From: Syntrophobacterales bacterium
Lineage (GTDB): Bacteria > Desulfobacterota > Syntrophia > Syntrophales > UBA5619
Length of the DNA: 47,198 nucleotides
Reading direction: 5' to 3'
Assembly (NCBI GenBank): GCA_019429105.1
Contig: JAHYJE010000027.1
Coordinates: forward strand, 1 to 47,198
The notes below the pieces were generated by a model, which ran no database searches, had not been told where the DNA came from, and saw nothing but the letters and a program-made list of their open reading frames with translations. A program made the position numbers and the translations under genes. Positions 25,759 to 32,763 of this stretch are shown here, piece after piece (the stretch's first letter is position 1; the number at the start of each line of letters is the position of its first letter).

Positions 25759-25792
25759 CCGCGGGCTTCGGGAAGAAGTCCCCTCTCCGCGG
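25759..25792 (-). terminator. Possible hairpin between porB and the nuoE-like gene
   Basis: CCGCGG at both ends (25759-25764 and 25787-25792) flanks a 22-base interval that can form a small inner GGG/CCC stem. There is no U-tract. It may be a processing or attenuation stem dividing the por and nuo parts of the operon; support is weak. Confidence 0.35.
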
Positions 25793-25803
25793 CTGCCATT
25801 TTT

Positions 25804-25845
25804 ATGAACATTAAGCTACGATTTATGAACATTAAGCTACGATTT
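25804..25845. repeat. Perfect tandem pair of the 21-bp dispersed repeat at the end of porB
   Basis: Two identical 21-bp units (25804-25824 and 25825-25845), each ATGAACATTAAGCTACGATT plus T on the plus strand. On the minus strand the last Lys-Ser codons and TAG stop of porB are inside the promoter-distal unit. A degenerate pair with the same 21-bp period ends the nrdR gene. Confidence 0.85.
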
Positions 25846-26832
25846 CACCTGTTCCCTGATCTCCGCACGGGACTTGGAACTCGCTATCTTGATTTTGAGC
25901 ATCTCCCACTCGATATCGACTCTTTCCTGAATGGCCTTTATCTGATCGGGAGTTACATGCCGAAACCGTCCCTGACCCTTCAGGTAATCCGCCACCGGCC
26001 GCCGTTTCTCCGGCACCGGCATGGTGAACCGGTACTTGCCGTCCTCCACCTCGTAAATGGGGAAAACCCCCGTCTCATAGGCAAGGCGGCCGAGCTGGAT
26101 GCTCGTTTCCGACGGCGAGCGCCAGCCGGTCGGACAAGTGACCAGACAGTGGATGTACGCGGACCCCTTAACCTCACGGGCCTTCTTGACCTTGTTCATG
26201 AAATCTATCGGGTAGGCCGGCGAAGCCGTCGCCACGTAGGGGATATTGTGTGCAACCATGATTTCCATAACGTTTTTCTTCCAGACCTGATTGCCGGGAA
26301 TTTTCTTGCCCGCCGGCGACGTAGTTGTCGAGGCCAGAAACGGCGTCCCGCTGGAGCGCTGGATGCCCGTATTCATATACGCCTCGTTGTCGAAGCAGAC
26401 ATAGAGCATGTCGTGACCTCGCTCCATCGCCCCGGACAGGGCCTGAAAGCCGATGTCCATCGTCCCGCCGTCGCCGCCGATGGCAACGGATTTCACTCTC
26501 TTGTCCGGAATCTTTCCCTTGCGGCGCAGTGCCGTCAGGCCCGCCTCCACGCCGGAGCCAACCGCCGCGGCGCACGGAAACGCCACGTGTATCCAGGGGA
26601 GCTTCCAGGCAGTCGTGGGATAAAGGCTGGAGATAACCTCCATGCAACCGGTCGCGTTGGTAATGACTGTATCCCGGCCCAGGGCCTTGCACATCAGGCG
26701 AATGGCCAGCGCCTCGGCACAACCCTGACAGGCGCGATGACCGGCGCTGAAGAACTCCTCCTTGCTTACCAGCTTGGGGGCGTACAGATCAAAGTTTTCT
26801 ATAATTGTAGGGCTGTTTGTCAATGTAGTCAT
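25837..26832 (-). CDS. porB: Pyruvate:ferredoxin oxidoreductase, beta subunit
   Basis: The TPP-binding subunit, 331 residues. Signatures are GHRACQGCAEALAIR with two Cys ligands of a [4Fe-4S] cluster, TNATGCMEVISSLYP, and the TPP/Mg block GDGGTMDIGFQALSGA..NEAYMNTG. RSSGTPFLASTTTSPAG fits POR better than 2-oxoglutarate or indolepyruvate enzymes. With PorA, PorD and PorG it converts pyruvate and CoA to acetyl-CoA, CO2 and reduced ferredoxin, reversibly. Its ATG shares one base with the porA stop (TAATG), so translation is coupled. The C-terminal Lys-Ser and stop codon come from a 21-bp repeat unit. Confidence 0.95.
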   Translation of the reverse strand: MTTLTNSPTIIENFDLYAPKLVSKEEFFSAGHRACQGCAEALAIRLMCKALGRDTVITNATGCMEVISSLYPTTAWKLPWIHVAFPCAAAVGSGVEAGLTALRRKGKIPDKRVKSVAIGGDGGTMDIGFQALSGAMERGHDMLYVCFDNEAYMNTGIQRSSGTPFLASTTTSPAGKKIPGNQVWKKNVMEIMVAHNIPYVATASPAYPIDFMNKVKKAREVKGSAYIHCLVTCPTGWRSPSETSIQLGRLAYETGVFPIYEVEDGKYRFTMPVPEKRRPVADYLKGQGRFRHVTPDQIKAIQERVDIEWEMLKIKIASSKSRAEIREQVKS

Positions 26833-27998
26833 TATCCCCTCACTCCGTAAAATTCATAGGGTTCCGCAAGCTTCCCTGCGGCCGCCTTCTTCATCATATC
26901 CACAAAATCAACGACCTGTATGTCCCTGCCGCCCAGGCCGATGATGAAATTCACCACAGCGGGACGGGCAGGCTCATCATAAAGGGCGGAGCGGATTTCG
27001 GAAAAAACAGGCCCGCCGGGCCCGCCGAAAGATACCGCCCTGTCCATGACGGCCACCACCCGAATTCCCTTTACCGCCTTTTTCAGGTCTTCAAAGGGAA
27101 AGGGGCGCCACAGTTTGATCTTTATAAGGCCCGCCTTTATTCCCTGCCGGCGCAGTTCGTCAACCGCGACTTCCGCGGTTTCTCCCATCGATCCCATTGT
27201 TACCATGGCCACATCGGCATCCTCGGTCAGGTAAGTCTGCACCGGCTCATATTTGCGGCCGAACAGCTCTTCCCATTCCTTCCATACCTCCTTGATAACC
27301 GTAAGCGAGTTGACCAGGGCCGCGTCCTTGGACTTCTGCGCTTCCGCGAAGATATCCGGCATCGCGAGGGTTCCCATCGAAACAGGGTTGTCCGGGTGCA
27401 GGGTCGCATAGGGAACATACGGCGGCAAAAATCGATCCACCTCCTCCTGATCGGGCATGAAGAGCGGCTCGACCATGTGGGTAAGCTGAAAGCCATCCAT
27501 CATTACATCGACAGGCAGCATCACGTCGCGGTGTTCGGCAACCTTGTAGGCCTGAATAACCATGTCCACCGCCTCCTGGCCGTTCTCCGAAAAGAAGGTT
27601 ATCCAGCCGGTATCGCGCATCGGCATGATATCGCTGTGATCGTTCCAGATATTGATCGGTGAGGAAACTGCCCGGTTTGCCACAATCATGACAATCGGCA
27701 CCCTCATCCCCGAGGCAATCGGCATAACCTCGCTCATGTAGAGAAGCCCCTGGGAACTGGTTGCCGTGATCACGCGCGCACCGGTTCCCGAGGCGCCGAT
27801 AGCGGCGCTGAGCGCGGAATGCTCGCCCTCCACAGTGATAAAAGAGGCATCCACCCGTCCATCGTTGACAATATCGGAAAGATGCTCGGCAACATGGGAC
27901 TGAGGCGTGATGGGATATACGGCTGCCACCTCAAATCGGCACAAGGCGGCCGCCTCCGCCGCTGCAATTGCGACCTCGATTCCTATTCTTTTTCCCAT
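26832..27998 (-). CDS. porA: Pyruvate:ferredoxin oxidoreductase, alpha subunit
   Basis: A 388-residue subunit of the four-subunit POR. It contains the conserved YPITPQSHVAE motif near residue 28, EGEHSALSAAIGAS, ATSSQGLLYMSE, and SSPINIWNDHSD..RDTGWI, which contact TPP and pyruvate. The C-terminal FGGPGGPVFSEIRSALY is typical. It lies 3 bases after porD and overlaps porB by one base. Neighbouring genes are all same-strand POR subunits. A related 2-oxoacid substrate is possible, but pyruvate is the best reading. Confidence 0.95.
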   Translation of the reverse strand: MGKRIGIEVAIAAAEAAALCRFEVAAVYPITPQSHVAEHLSDIVNDGRVDASFITVEGEHSALSAAIGASGTGARVITATSSQGLLYMSEVMPIASGMRVPIVMIVANRAVSSPINIWNDHSDIMPMRDTGWITFFSENGQEAVDMVIQAYKVAEHRDVMLPVDVMMDGFQLTHMVEPLFMPDQEEVDRFLPPYVPYATLHPDNPVSMGTLAMPDIFAEAQKSKDAALVNSLTVIKEVWKEWEELFGRKYEPVQTYLTEDADVAMVTMGSMGETAEVAVDELRRQGIKAGLIKIKLWRPFPFEDLKKAVKGIRVVAVMDRAVSFGGPGGPVFSEIRSALYDEPARPAVVNFIIGLGGRDIQVVDFVDMMKKAAAGKLAEPYEFYGVRG

Positions 27999-28001
27999 TC
28001 C

Positions 28002-28295
28002 CTACTCCTCCTCATCCGCCATTGCAATGGCGCCTGTCCAGCACTCTTTCGCGCAGATGCCGCACCCCTTGCAGTAGTTTAGATTGGCCTCAAAAAACCC
28101 GTCGGCATCTTCTGTAATGCAACCTTCAGGACAGTATATGTAACAAAGACCGCACTTTATGCATTTAACCTTATCCCAGAGCGGGCGCTTCGCCCGCCAG
28201 CTTCCCGTATGATACTCCGCAGAGCTCCCCGGGCGGAAAACCATGCAGCCGGGGTTTATCTCCTGCCATGTTTCAGGCCACTTTTTGTCTGACAT
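28002..28295 (-). CDS. porD: Pyruvate:ferredoxin oxidoreductase, delta (2x[4Fe-4S]) subunit
   Basis: A 97-residue ferredoxin-like subunit. Two complete [4Fe-4S] motifs are present, CIKCGLCYIYCPEGC and CKGCGICAKECWTGA. The N-terminal KKWPETWQEINPG extension is typical of PorD. It carries electrons from the PorB cluster to soluble ferredoxin or, here, perhaps to the NuoEF/HoxU-like module. Confidence 0.95.
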   Translation of the reverse strand: MSDKKWPETWQEINPGCMVFRPGSSAEYHTGSWRAKRPLWDKVKCIKCGLCYIYCPEGCITEDADGFFEANLNYCKGCGICAKECWTGAIAMADEEE

Positions 28296-28317
28296 CGCAA
28301 TACCTCAAGAATTATTT

Positions 28318-28872
28318 TTATCCCTCGTTGATAATCCTGACCTCTTCATAGGCGCGCTTCGCGGCGTTCTTGTTTTTTACCGCTATCCTGCCGAATCTTT
28401 TGTTGATTGGTTCGGCAAGCGATTCCATCTTCACCACCCCGGTAATCTTGATCACGGCGCCCAGCATGGTCGTGTTGGTAATGGGTACGCCCAGCTCCGC
28501 CCGTGCGATCCCGATGGCATCGCAAACGGCGATTTTACCCTCGAATTTGATATTGGCCCTGAGTTCTTCGAGGTTCTTGGTCGTGTTGATAATCAACACC
28601 CCCGACCGCTTCAGACCCTCCGCAACATCCACCATTGCGATCAGGCTTTCGTCAAGGACAACGACAACATCCGGGTTGTAGATTCCCGAACGGATCTTTA
28701 TCTGCTTCTCGTCCACCCGGTTAAAGGCAGCAACCGGCGCCCCGCGCCGCTCCGGACCGAAACTGGGGAATCCCTGGGCAAATCTACCCTCGCCAATGGC
28801 CGTCAAAGCCAGCAGCTCTACCGACGTGACTGCTCCCTGACCGCCTCTCCCATGCCATCTTATTTCTAACAT
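28318..28872 (-). CDS. porG: Pyruvate:ferredoxin oxidoreductase, gamma subunit
   Basis: A 184-residue subunit with the family opening EIRWHGRGGQGAVTSVELLA, the FPSFGPERRGAPVAAF block and NTTMLGAVIKITGVV. It is the first gene of the por-nuo operon. The ATG is preceded by GGGAG nine bases away and by a consensus-like promoter. The order porG-porD-porA-porB is the common one for this enzyme. Confidence 0.95.
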   Translation of the reverse strand: MLEIRWHGRGGQGAVTSVELLALTAIGEGRFAQGFPSFGPERRGAPVAAFNRVDEKQIKIRSGIYNPDVVVVLDESLIAMVDVAEGLKRSGVLIINTTKNLEELRANIKFEGKIAVCDAIGIARAELGVPITNTTMLGAVIKITGVVKMESLAEPINKRFGRIAVKNKNAAKRAYEEVRIINEG

Positions 28873-29338
28873 TCGTCAAATCTCCCGTGTTAATTGACTT
28901 TTATAATAACGCGTTTCTCATATAACACATGGAAACGGCTGTCAACAGCGGATTAATCCGTAAGCACCTTCATTCTCACCGGCACTTTTTTGAATTGCCG
29001 TTACAAAACTACTTTGCAAAGCAAATTAAATGCCACTCCCCAAAATTTATTGATATTCCCGTGCGCGCAAAGAACTGTTTAACGGCATAAATAACTGATA
29101 ACGCTTTATTAGTGCCTGGATAATTATCCTTATCTTGTTAAAGCCGCCGAGTTTCAACACTGCCAGAGACCGTAATAAAACAATGCAATCAGTTCGCATA
29201 GCGCACATATCTGGCGGCCACAAAGCGGCACTGCAAATCAAGAGTGGATTACGTGCGTGCTAATAACAAACATTAGTGCGGAAAAAGCACTTAAATTGCA
29301 TACGGAGACAACTGCCTCAGTCCAAAACCAGCGCTTAT
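28873..29338. other. Gene-free AT-rich region between porG and recR
   Basis: About 466 bases. Its left end holds the por promoter. A perfect 12-bp palindrome GGATAATTATCC is at 29118-29129. A small stem (AGTGC..GCACT, about 29275-29291) lies downstream of recR and could end the dnaX-ybaB-recR transcript. A 64-codon minus-strand frame (29047-29241) has no recognisable product, and I do not call it a gene. Confidence 0.55.
28917..28945 (-). promoter_or_regulatory. Putative sigma-70 promoter of the por-nuo operon
   Basis: TTGACA (28945-28940), a 17-base spacer and TATGAG (28922-28917) on the minus strand. The transcript would start near 28910, about 38 bases before the porG ATG. Spacing and both hexamers are identical to the site upstream of fhs. 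Confidence 0.65.
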
Positions 29339-29938
29339 TTATGTGATTCTCCTGAATTCGAGGCTCTTGGCAAGCGTCATCTTGTCCGTGTAGCGCAGGT
29401 CTCCCCCCATGGGAATGCCAAAGGCTATCCGGCTTACCTTAATATCCCGCTCTCTCAGCAGCCGGGAAATCAGCAGAGCGGTCGCCTCTCCGGATGTATC
29501 GGGATTGGTTGCCAGGATAACCTCTTTGATCGGCTGTCGAAAAACGCGCTCCAGCAGTTCCGCGATGCGCAGCTTGTCCGGCCCTATCCCGTCAAGCGGC
29601 GAGATCGCGCCGTGGAGGACATGATAAACCCCATGATATTCCCCGCTCCCCTCCAGCGCAATCAGCGAATCCGGATCTTCGACAACGCAAATGAGCGACT
29701 GATCGCGCCTTTGATCCGAGCAGATACCGCAGAGTTCTCCTTCCGCCAGATTGAAACAGGCGGAGCAGAAACGGATCTTGCGTTTGACATCGAGCAGACT
29801 CTCGGAAAAGAGGCGGACCTCCTCCTCCGAGGAACGCAGCACATGGTTAGCCAGACGCGCCGCCGTCTTCTCGCCTATTCCGGGAAATTTGGCAAACTCT
29901 TTGATAAGGTTCTGTATGGGAAGCGCATAGCCTGACAT
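29339..29938 (-). CDS. recR: Recombination mediator RecR
   Basis: A 199-residue protein acting with RecF/RecO to load RecA at gaps. It has the helix-hairpin-helix [20 protein letters not shown], a Cys4 zinc finger (CSAC..CGIC), and the Toprim domain with [12 protein letters not shown] and [14 protein letters not shown]. Length and domain order are normal. It is the third gene of the conserved dnaX-ybaB-recR order and starts 9 bases after ybaB. Confidence 0.97.
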   Translation of the reverse strand: MSGYALPIQNLIKEFAKFPGIGEKTAARLANHVLRSSEEEVRLFSESLLDVKRKIRFCSACFNLAEGELCGICSDQRRDQSLICVVEDPDSLIALEGSGEYHGVYHVLHGAISPLDGIGPDKLRIAELLERVFRQPIKEVILATNPDTSGEATALLISRLLRERDIKVSRIAFGIPMGGDLRYTDKMTLAKSLEFRRIT

Positions 29939-29946
29939 GGAGCGCC

Positions 29947-30258
29947 CTATGCCAGACCCGGGATCTGAAGACCGCCGGTTATCTTGCCCATCTCGGTTGC
30001 CGCGAGCTCCTGCGCCTTGCGAACCCCTTCGTTTACCGCCGCAACTATCAAATCCTGAAGCATCTCGACATCTTCCGGATTTACGACCTCTTTTTCAATC
30101 TTCAGCGAAAGAATCATGAACCTGCCGTTGACGGTGACCGAAACCATCCCGCCGCCCGCTGTTGCGTCAACGGTCCGCTCAGCCAGCTCCTCCTGCAGTT
30201 TCATGACGTTTTCCTGCATCTTCTTGGCCTGTTTCATTATGTTCCCGAAATTCTGCAC
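29947..30258 (-). CDS. YbaB/EbfC-family nucleoid-associated protein
   Basis: A 103-residue small DNA-binding protein with the helical [20 protein letters not shown] segment followed by the conserved [20 protein letters not shown] strands. It starts with GTG at 30258, supported by GGAGGG eight bases upstream. It sits between dnaX and recR, the usual place of ybaB. Exact function is unsettled; the family binds DNA as dimers. Confidence 0.93.
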   Translation of the reverse strand: MQNFGNIMKQAKKMQENVMKLQEELAERTVDATAGGGMVSVTVNGRFMILSLKIEKEVVNPEDVEMLQDLIVAAVNEGVRKAQELAATEMGKITGGLQIPGLA

Positions 30259-30348
30259 CGCTTTTCCCTCCTTGCCTACTGAAATAAGTTCTTCAAAATA
30301 CCAGCCCCACCAAGGCGACCAAGTTTTCTTTTTCGAGCGGGCGCCTTT

Positions 30349-32160
30349 TCAGCGCTCGGAGCGGTCATCCTGATCCAGGTCCTCATCCAGCGGCGGCATC
30401 TCGGAAATGGTTGCGGCAACCTCTTTATCGCGCACCTTCACTTCCTTTACCTCCGCGCCGGGGAAGACATCGAGAATCTTCCGAACCAGCGGATGAGAGA
30501 GCGCCTCACGCCGGATTTCCCTGTTGTGATTATTTTTTTCCGCCAAGTTATTTCCCTTGGGCGCGTTTTCCCCGTTTGCCGGTAAGACAGTTTCTATCTC
30601 CAGCCTTGTTTCCCTTTGCCAAAACTGCCGGCAGTAACCGGCCAGTCTATCCTTGCGCTTAACAATATCGTTGTAAAAAAGGTACCCTTTTTCAAAACCG
30701 ATCCGAAGAATCCCCTCTTCGCAGCAAAGGCATTGACCCTGCTGGAGCTTTGCGGAAAGGGCCGGTTCATGCTCTTTAAGGAACTCCCGGAAGCCGTCCC
30801 ATCCCTGCCCCACATTCAGACCTCCGCCTGCCGGCCCGACGTTCGGGCTTGGCATGATTCCTTCGCTTTCATCGCCCGCAACACCAACCCCATAGGCCGG
30901 GCGCTCCTCCCTTGCTGCCGGCGCCGAGGGTGAACCATATCTTTCTGCAAGGGCGCCCCCGCGGGCCTCCCTGCGCAAGGAAGAAACGGCGCCAATCTTT
31001 TCTGTTCCTCCGCCCAGGCGAATCTCCATCCCTTCCATCCGTTCAATGAGCGCTTCCAGCGGGATGATCTTTTCCAGATATGCCATCCGGCAGAGCACCG
31101 CCTCCAGATTCAGGCGGGGGTTCTGACTCCGGCGCACGTTCTCCTCCTCGGCCATCAGCAGCTCCAGGAGGCGCTGCAGGGTTCCCGCTTCCCGCCCCTC
31201 GGTCTGCTGTCGCAGACGAGCCTTCTCTTCCACGGGGATGTCGATCAGGGCGTCGTTGTCGTTTACAATTTTCACGAGCAGCAGGTTGCGGAAATGGTTC
31301 AGCAGGGTTTGATAAAAATAACGCATATCGAGGCCGTAATAGTAGGCCTCGTCGATGATTTTCAGACAGCGGCCGGCGTCCCTGGCCAGCACCGCCTCGG
31401 ATAAGGCCAGCAGAAAGCGGCGATCGGAGCGGCCGATAATTTCCTCTACCGCCTCATCTGTGATCGCGCTGCCCGCGTATGAAATAACCTGATCGAAGAT
31501 GCTCTGGGAATCGCGCAGACTGCCATCGCCCGCCTCGGCAATCCAGGCAAGGGCGCTGTCGCTGACGTCGATAGTTTCCGTGGCCGCTATCCAGCGGAGA
31601 TTTTCCTTGATCTGCTTCTGGGAAATCCTTCGGAAGTCGAAACACTGACAGCGGGAGCGGATCGTGGCCGGCACCTTGTTCGTCTCTGTGGTCGCGAAGA
31701 TAAAAATAACATGAGCAGGAGGCTCCTCCAGGGTTTTAAGCAGCGCGTTAAACGCCTCCCTGGTGAGCATGTGTACCTCGTCGATGATGTAAATCTTGTA
31801 GCGGCCGGATGCGGCGGCGAATTTGACGTTTTCCCGCAGTTCGCGGATTTCGTCTATCCCCCGGTTGGAGGCGCCGTCTATTTCCCGGACATCGATGGCG
31901 TTTCCATTCGTGATTTCCAGGCAATGGACGCATTCGTTGCAGGGCGTCGGGGTCGGTCCGGTTTCGCAGTTAAGGGCCTTGGCGAGTATCCGGGCAACCG
32001 ACGTCTTGCCTACCCCGCGTGGCCCGCTGAAGAGAAAGGCGTGGGCAATGCGATTTTGGGAAACCGCATTTTGCAGCGTCCTGACGACGTGCTCCTGCCC
32101 TGTTACCTCTTCAAATTTCTGGGGGCGGCACTTTCGTGCCAGAACGCGGTATTCCTGCAC
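30349..32160 (-). CDS. dnaX: DNA polymerase III subunit gamma/tau
   Basis: A 603-residue clamp-loader ATPase. From the GTG at 32160 it reads VQEYRVLARKCRPQKFEEVT, then Walker A GPRGVGKTS, a Cys zinc module including CNECVHC, the Walker B IIDEVHMLTREAFNALLK, and the sensor FATTETNKVPATIRSRCQCF. The C-terminal third is low-complexity tau-like linker and end domain. The GTG has AGGAG five bases before it; the open frame continues to 32214 but would run into the 4.5S RNA gene. A run of seven A (30539-30533, codons 541-543) is followed at once by TAA in the -1 frame, so slippage there would give a 543-residue form. Confidence 0.96.
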   Translation of the reverse strand: MQEYRVLARKCRPQKFEEVTGQEHVVRTLQNAVSQNRIAHAFLFSGPRGVGKTSVARILAKALNCETGPTPTPCNECVHCLEITNGNAIDVREIDGASNRGIDEIRELRENVKFAAASGRYKIYIIDEVHMLTREAFNALLKTLEEPPAHVIFIFATTETNKVPATIRSRCQCFDFRRISQKQIKENLRWIAATETIDVSDSALAWIAEAGDGSLRDSQSIFDQVISYAGSAITDEAVEEIIGRSDRRFLLALSEAVLARDAGRCLKIIDEAYYYGLDMRYFYQTLLNHFRNLLLVKIVNDNDALIDIPVEEKARLRQQTEGREAGTLQRLLELLMAEEENVRRSQNPRLNLEAVLCRMAYLEKIIPLEALIERMEGMEIRLGGGTEKIGAVSSLRREARGGALAERYGSPSAPAAREERPAYGVGVAGDESEGIMPSPNVGPAGGGLNVGQGWDGFREFLKEHEPALSAKLQQGQCLCCEEGILRIGFEKGYLFYNDIVKRKDRLAGYCRQFWQRETRLEIETVLPANGENAPKGNNLAEKNNHNREIRREALSHPLVRKILDVFPGAEVKEVKVRDKEVAATISEMPPLDEDLDQDDRSER

Positions 32161-32188
32161 AAACGCTCCTGTAAAAAACGAATGAATA

Positions 32189-32292
32189 GGGATAGCCGGG
32201 TTTATCCGCAGCACACGCCGGTGACTGCTGCCGCTGCTTCCTTCCGGACCTGACGGGGTTAACAGGCCGCCGTCGCACGGGACCCGGCTATC
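32189..32292 (-). ncRNA. ffs: Signal recognition particle RNA (4.5S)
   Basis: The minus strand contains the conserved apical SRP domain GTCAGGTCCGGAAGGAAGCA, with the GGAA tetraloop and asymmetric loop bound by Ffh. The ends pair (GATAGCCGGGT with ACCCGGCTATC), closing a hairpin of about 104 bases. It is located between tRNA-Ser and dnaX, 29 bases before the dnaX start. Confidence 0.95.
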
Positions 32293-32331
32293 TTTCTGGC
32301 AAGAAGGGGCCTGGAAGCCCCCTGATTATCA

Positions 32332-32425
32332 TGGCGGAGAGAGCGGGATTCGAACCCGCGGTACACCTTTGTGGGCGCACACACGATTTCCAGTCGTGCT
32401 CCTTCAGCCGCTCGGACATCTCTCC
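32332..32425 (-). tRNA. tRNA-Ser (anticodon GGA)
   Basis: Minus-strand sequence starting GGAGAGATGTCCGAG and ending GCTCTCTCCGCCA, with acceptor stem GGAGAGA/TCTCTCC, anticodon loop CTGGAAA (GGA, reading UCC/UCU), a long variable arm as expected for class II tRNA-Ser, and the GGTTCGAATCC T-arm. The CCA end is encoded. Confidence 0.97.
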
Positions 32426-32763
32426 ATGTTTTTCCCGGCCAATAATTTTGCCCTTATATGAGCTTAACAATCCGTCTGTCAAGAAATTTGTCGCTGCCGG
32501 TCAGCCATGCTGTAAATTGCAGTCATAATGGAAATAAATATGACTCTGACTCCAATTTAAAAAAGGTTTTGCTTTTTTGTCCTTTTGTGGCATATTCCCC
32601 GCCGACAATTGTTGCTGGATATAAAATAAGCTGAATAACAACAATATTTTTAAGCACATCCAAATGATATACCTGTATATATGCGTTATCCGTTTTGATC
32701 GTTCGTTGAACCTGTTAGGCATGGTGGCAAACAAATCTTAAGAAACAGGACGGGAGAATTAAC
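32426..32763. other. AT-rich divergent intergenic region
   Basis: About 340 bases between the tRNA-Ser gene and the divergent permease gene. It contains the tRNA-side promoter. On the plus-strand side I could not settle a permease promoter; the binding site GGACGGGAG precedes the ATG at 32764. No gene is seen. Confidence 0.5.
32453..32482 (-). promoter_or_regulatory. Promoter of the tRNA-Ser/ffs/dnaX unit
   Basis: TTGACA (32482-32477), an 18-base spacer and TATAAG (32458-32453) on the minus strand, about 20 bases upstream of the tRNA 5' end. No other good promoter is seen before dnaX. Confidence 0.7.

Noticed and set aside
25804-25845. Possible CRISPR repeat pair
   Set aside because: The two 21-bp units touch each other without spacers, there are only two, and no cas genes are present.
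29047-29241. 64-codon minus-strand frame between porG and recR
   Set aside because: Lacks a ribosome-binding site and any family resemblance; the surrounding DNA looks non-coding.
32332-32425. Integration site (att) at tRNA-Ser
   Set aside because: No integrase, no repeat of the tRNA 3' end nearby, and housekeeping genes on both sides.
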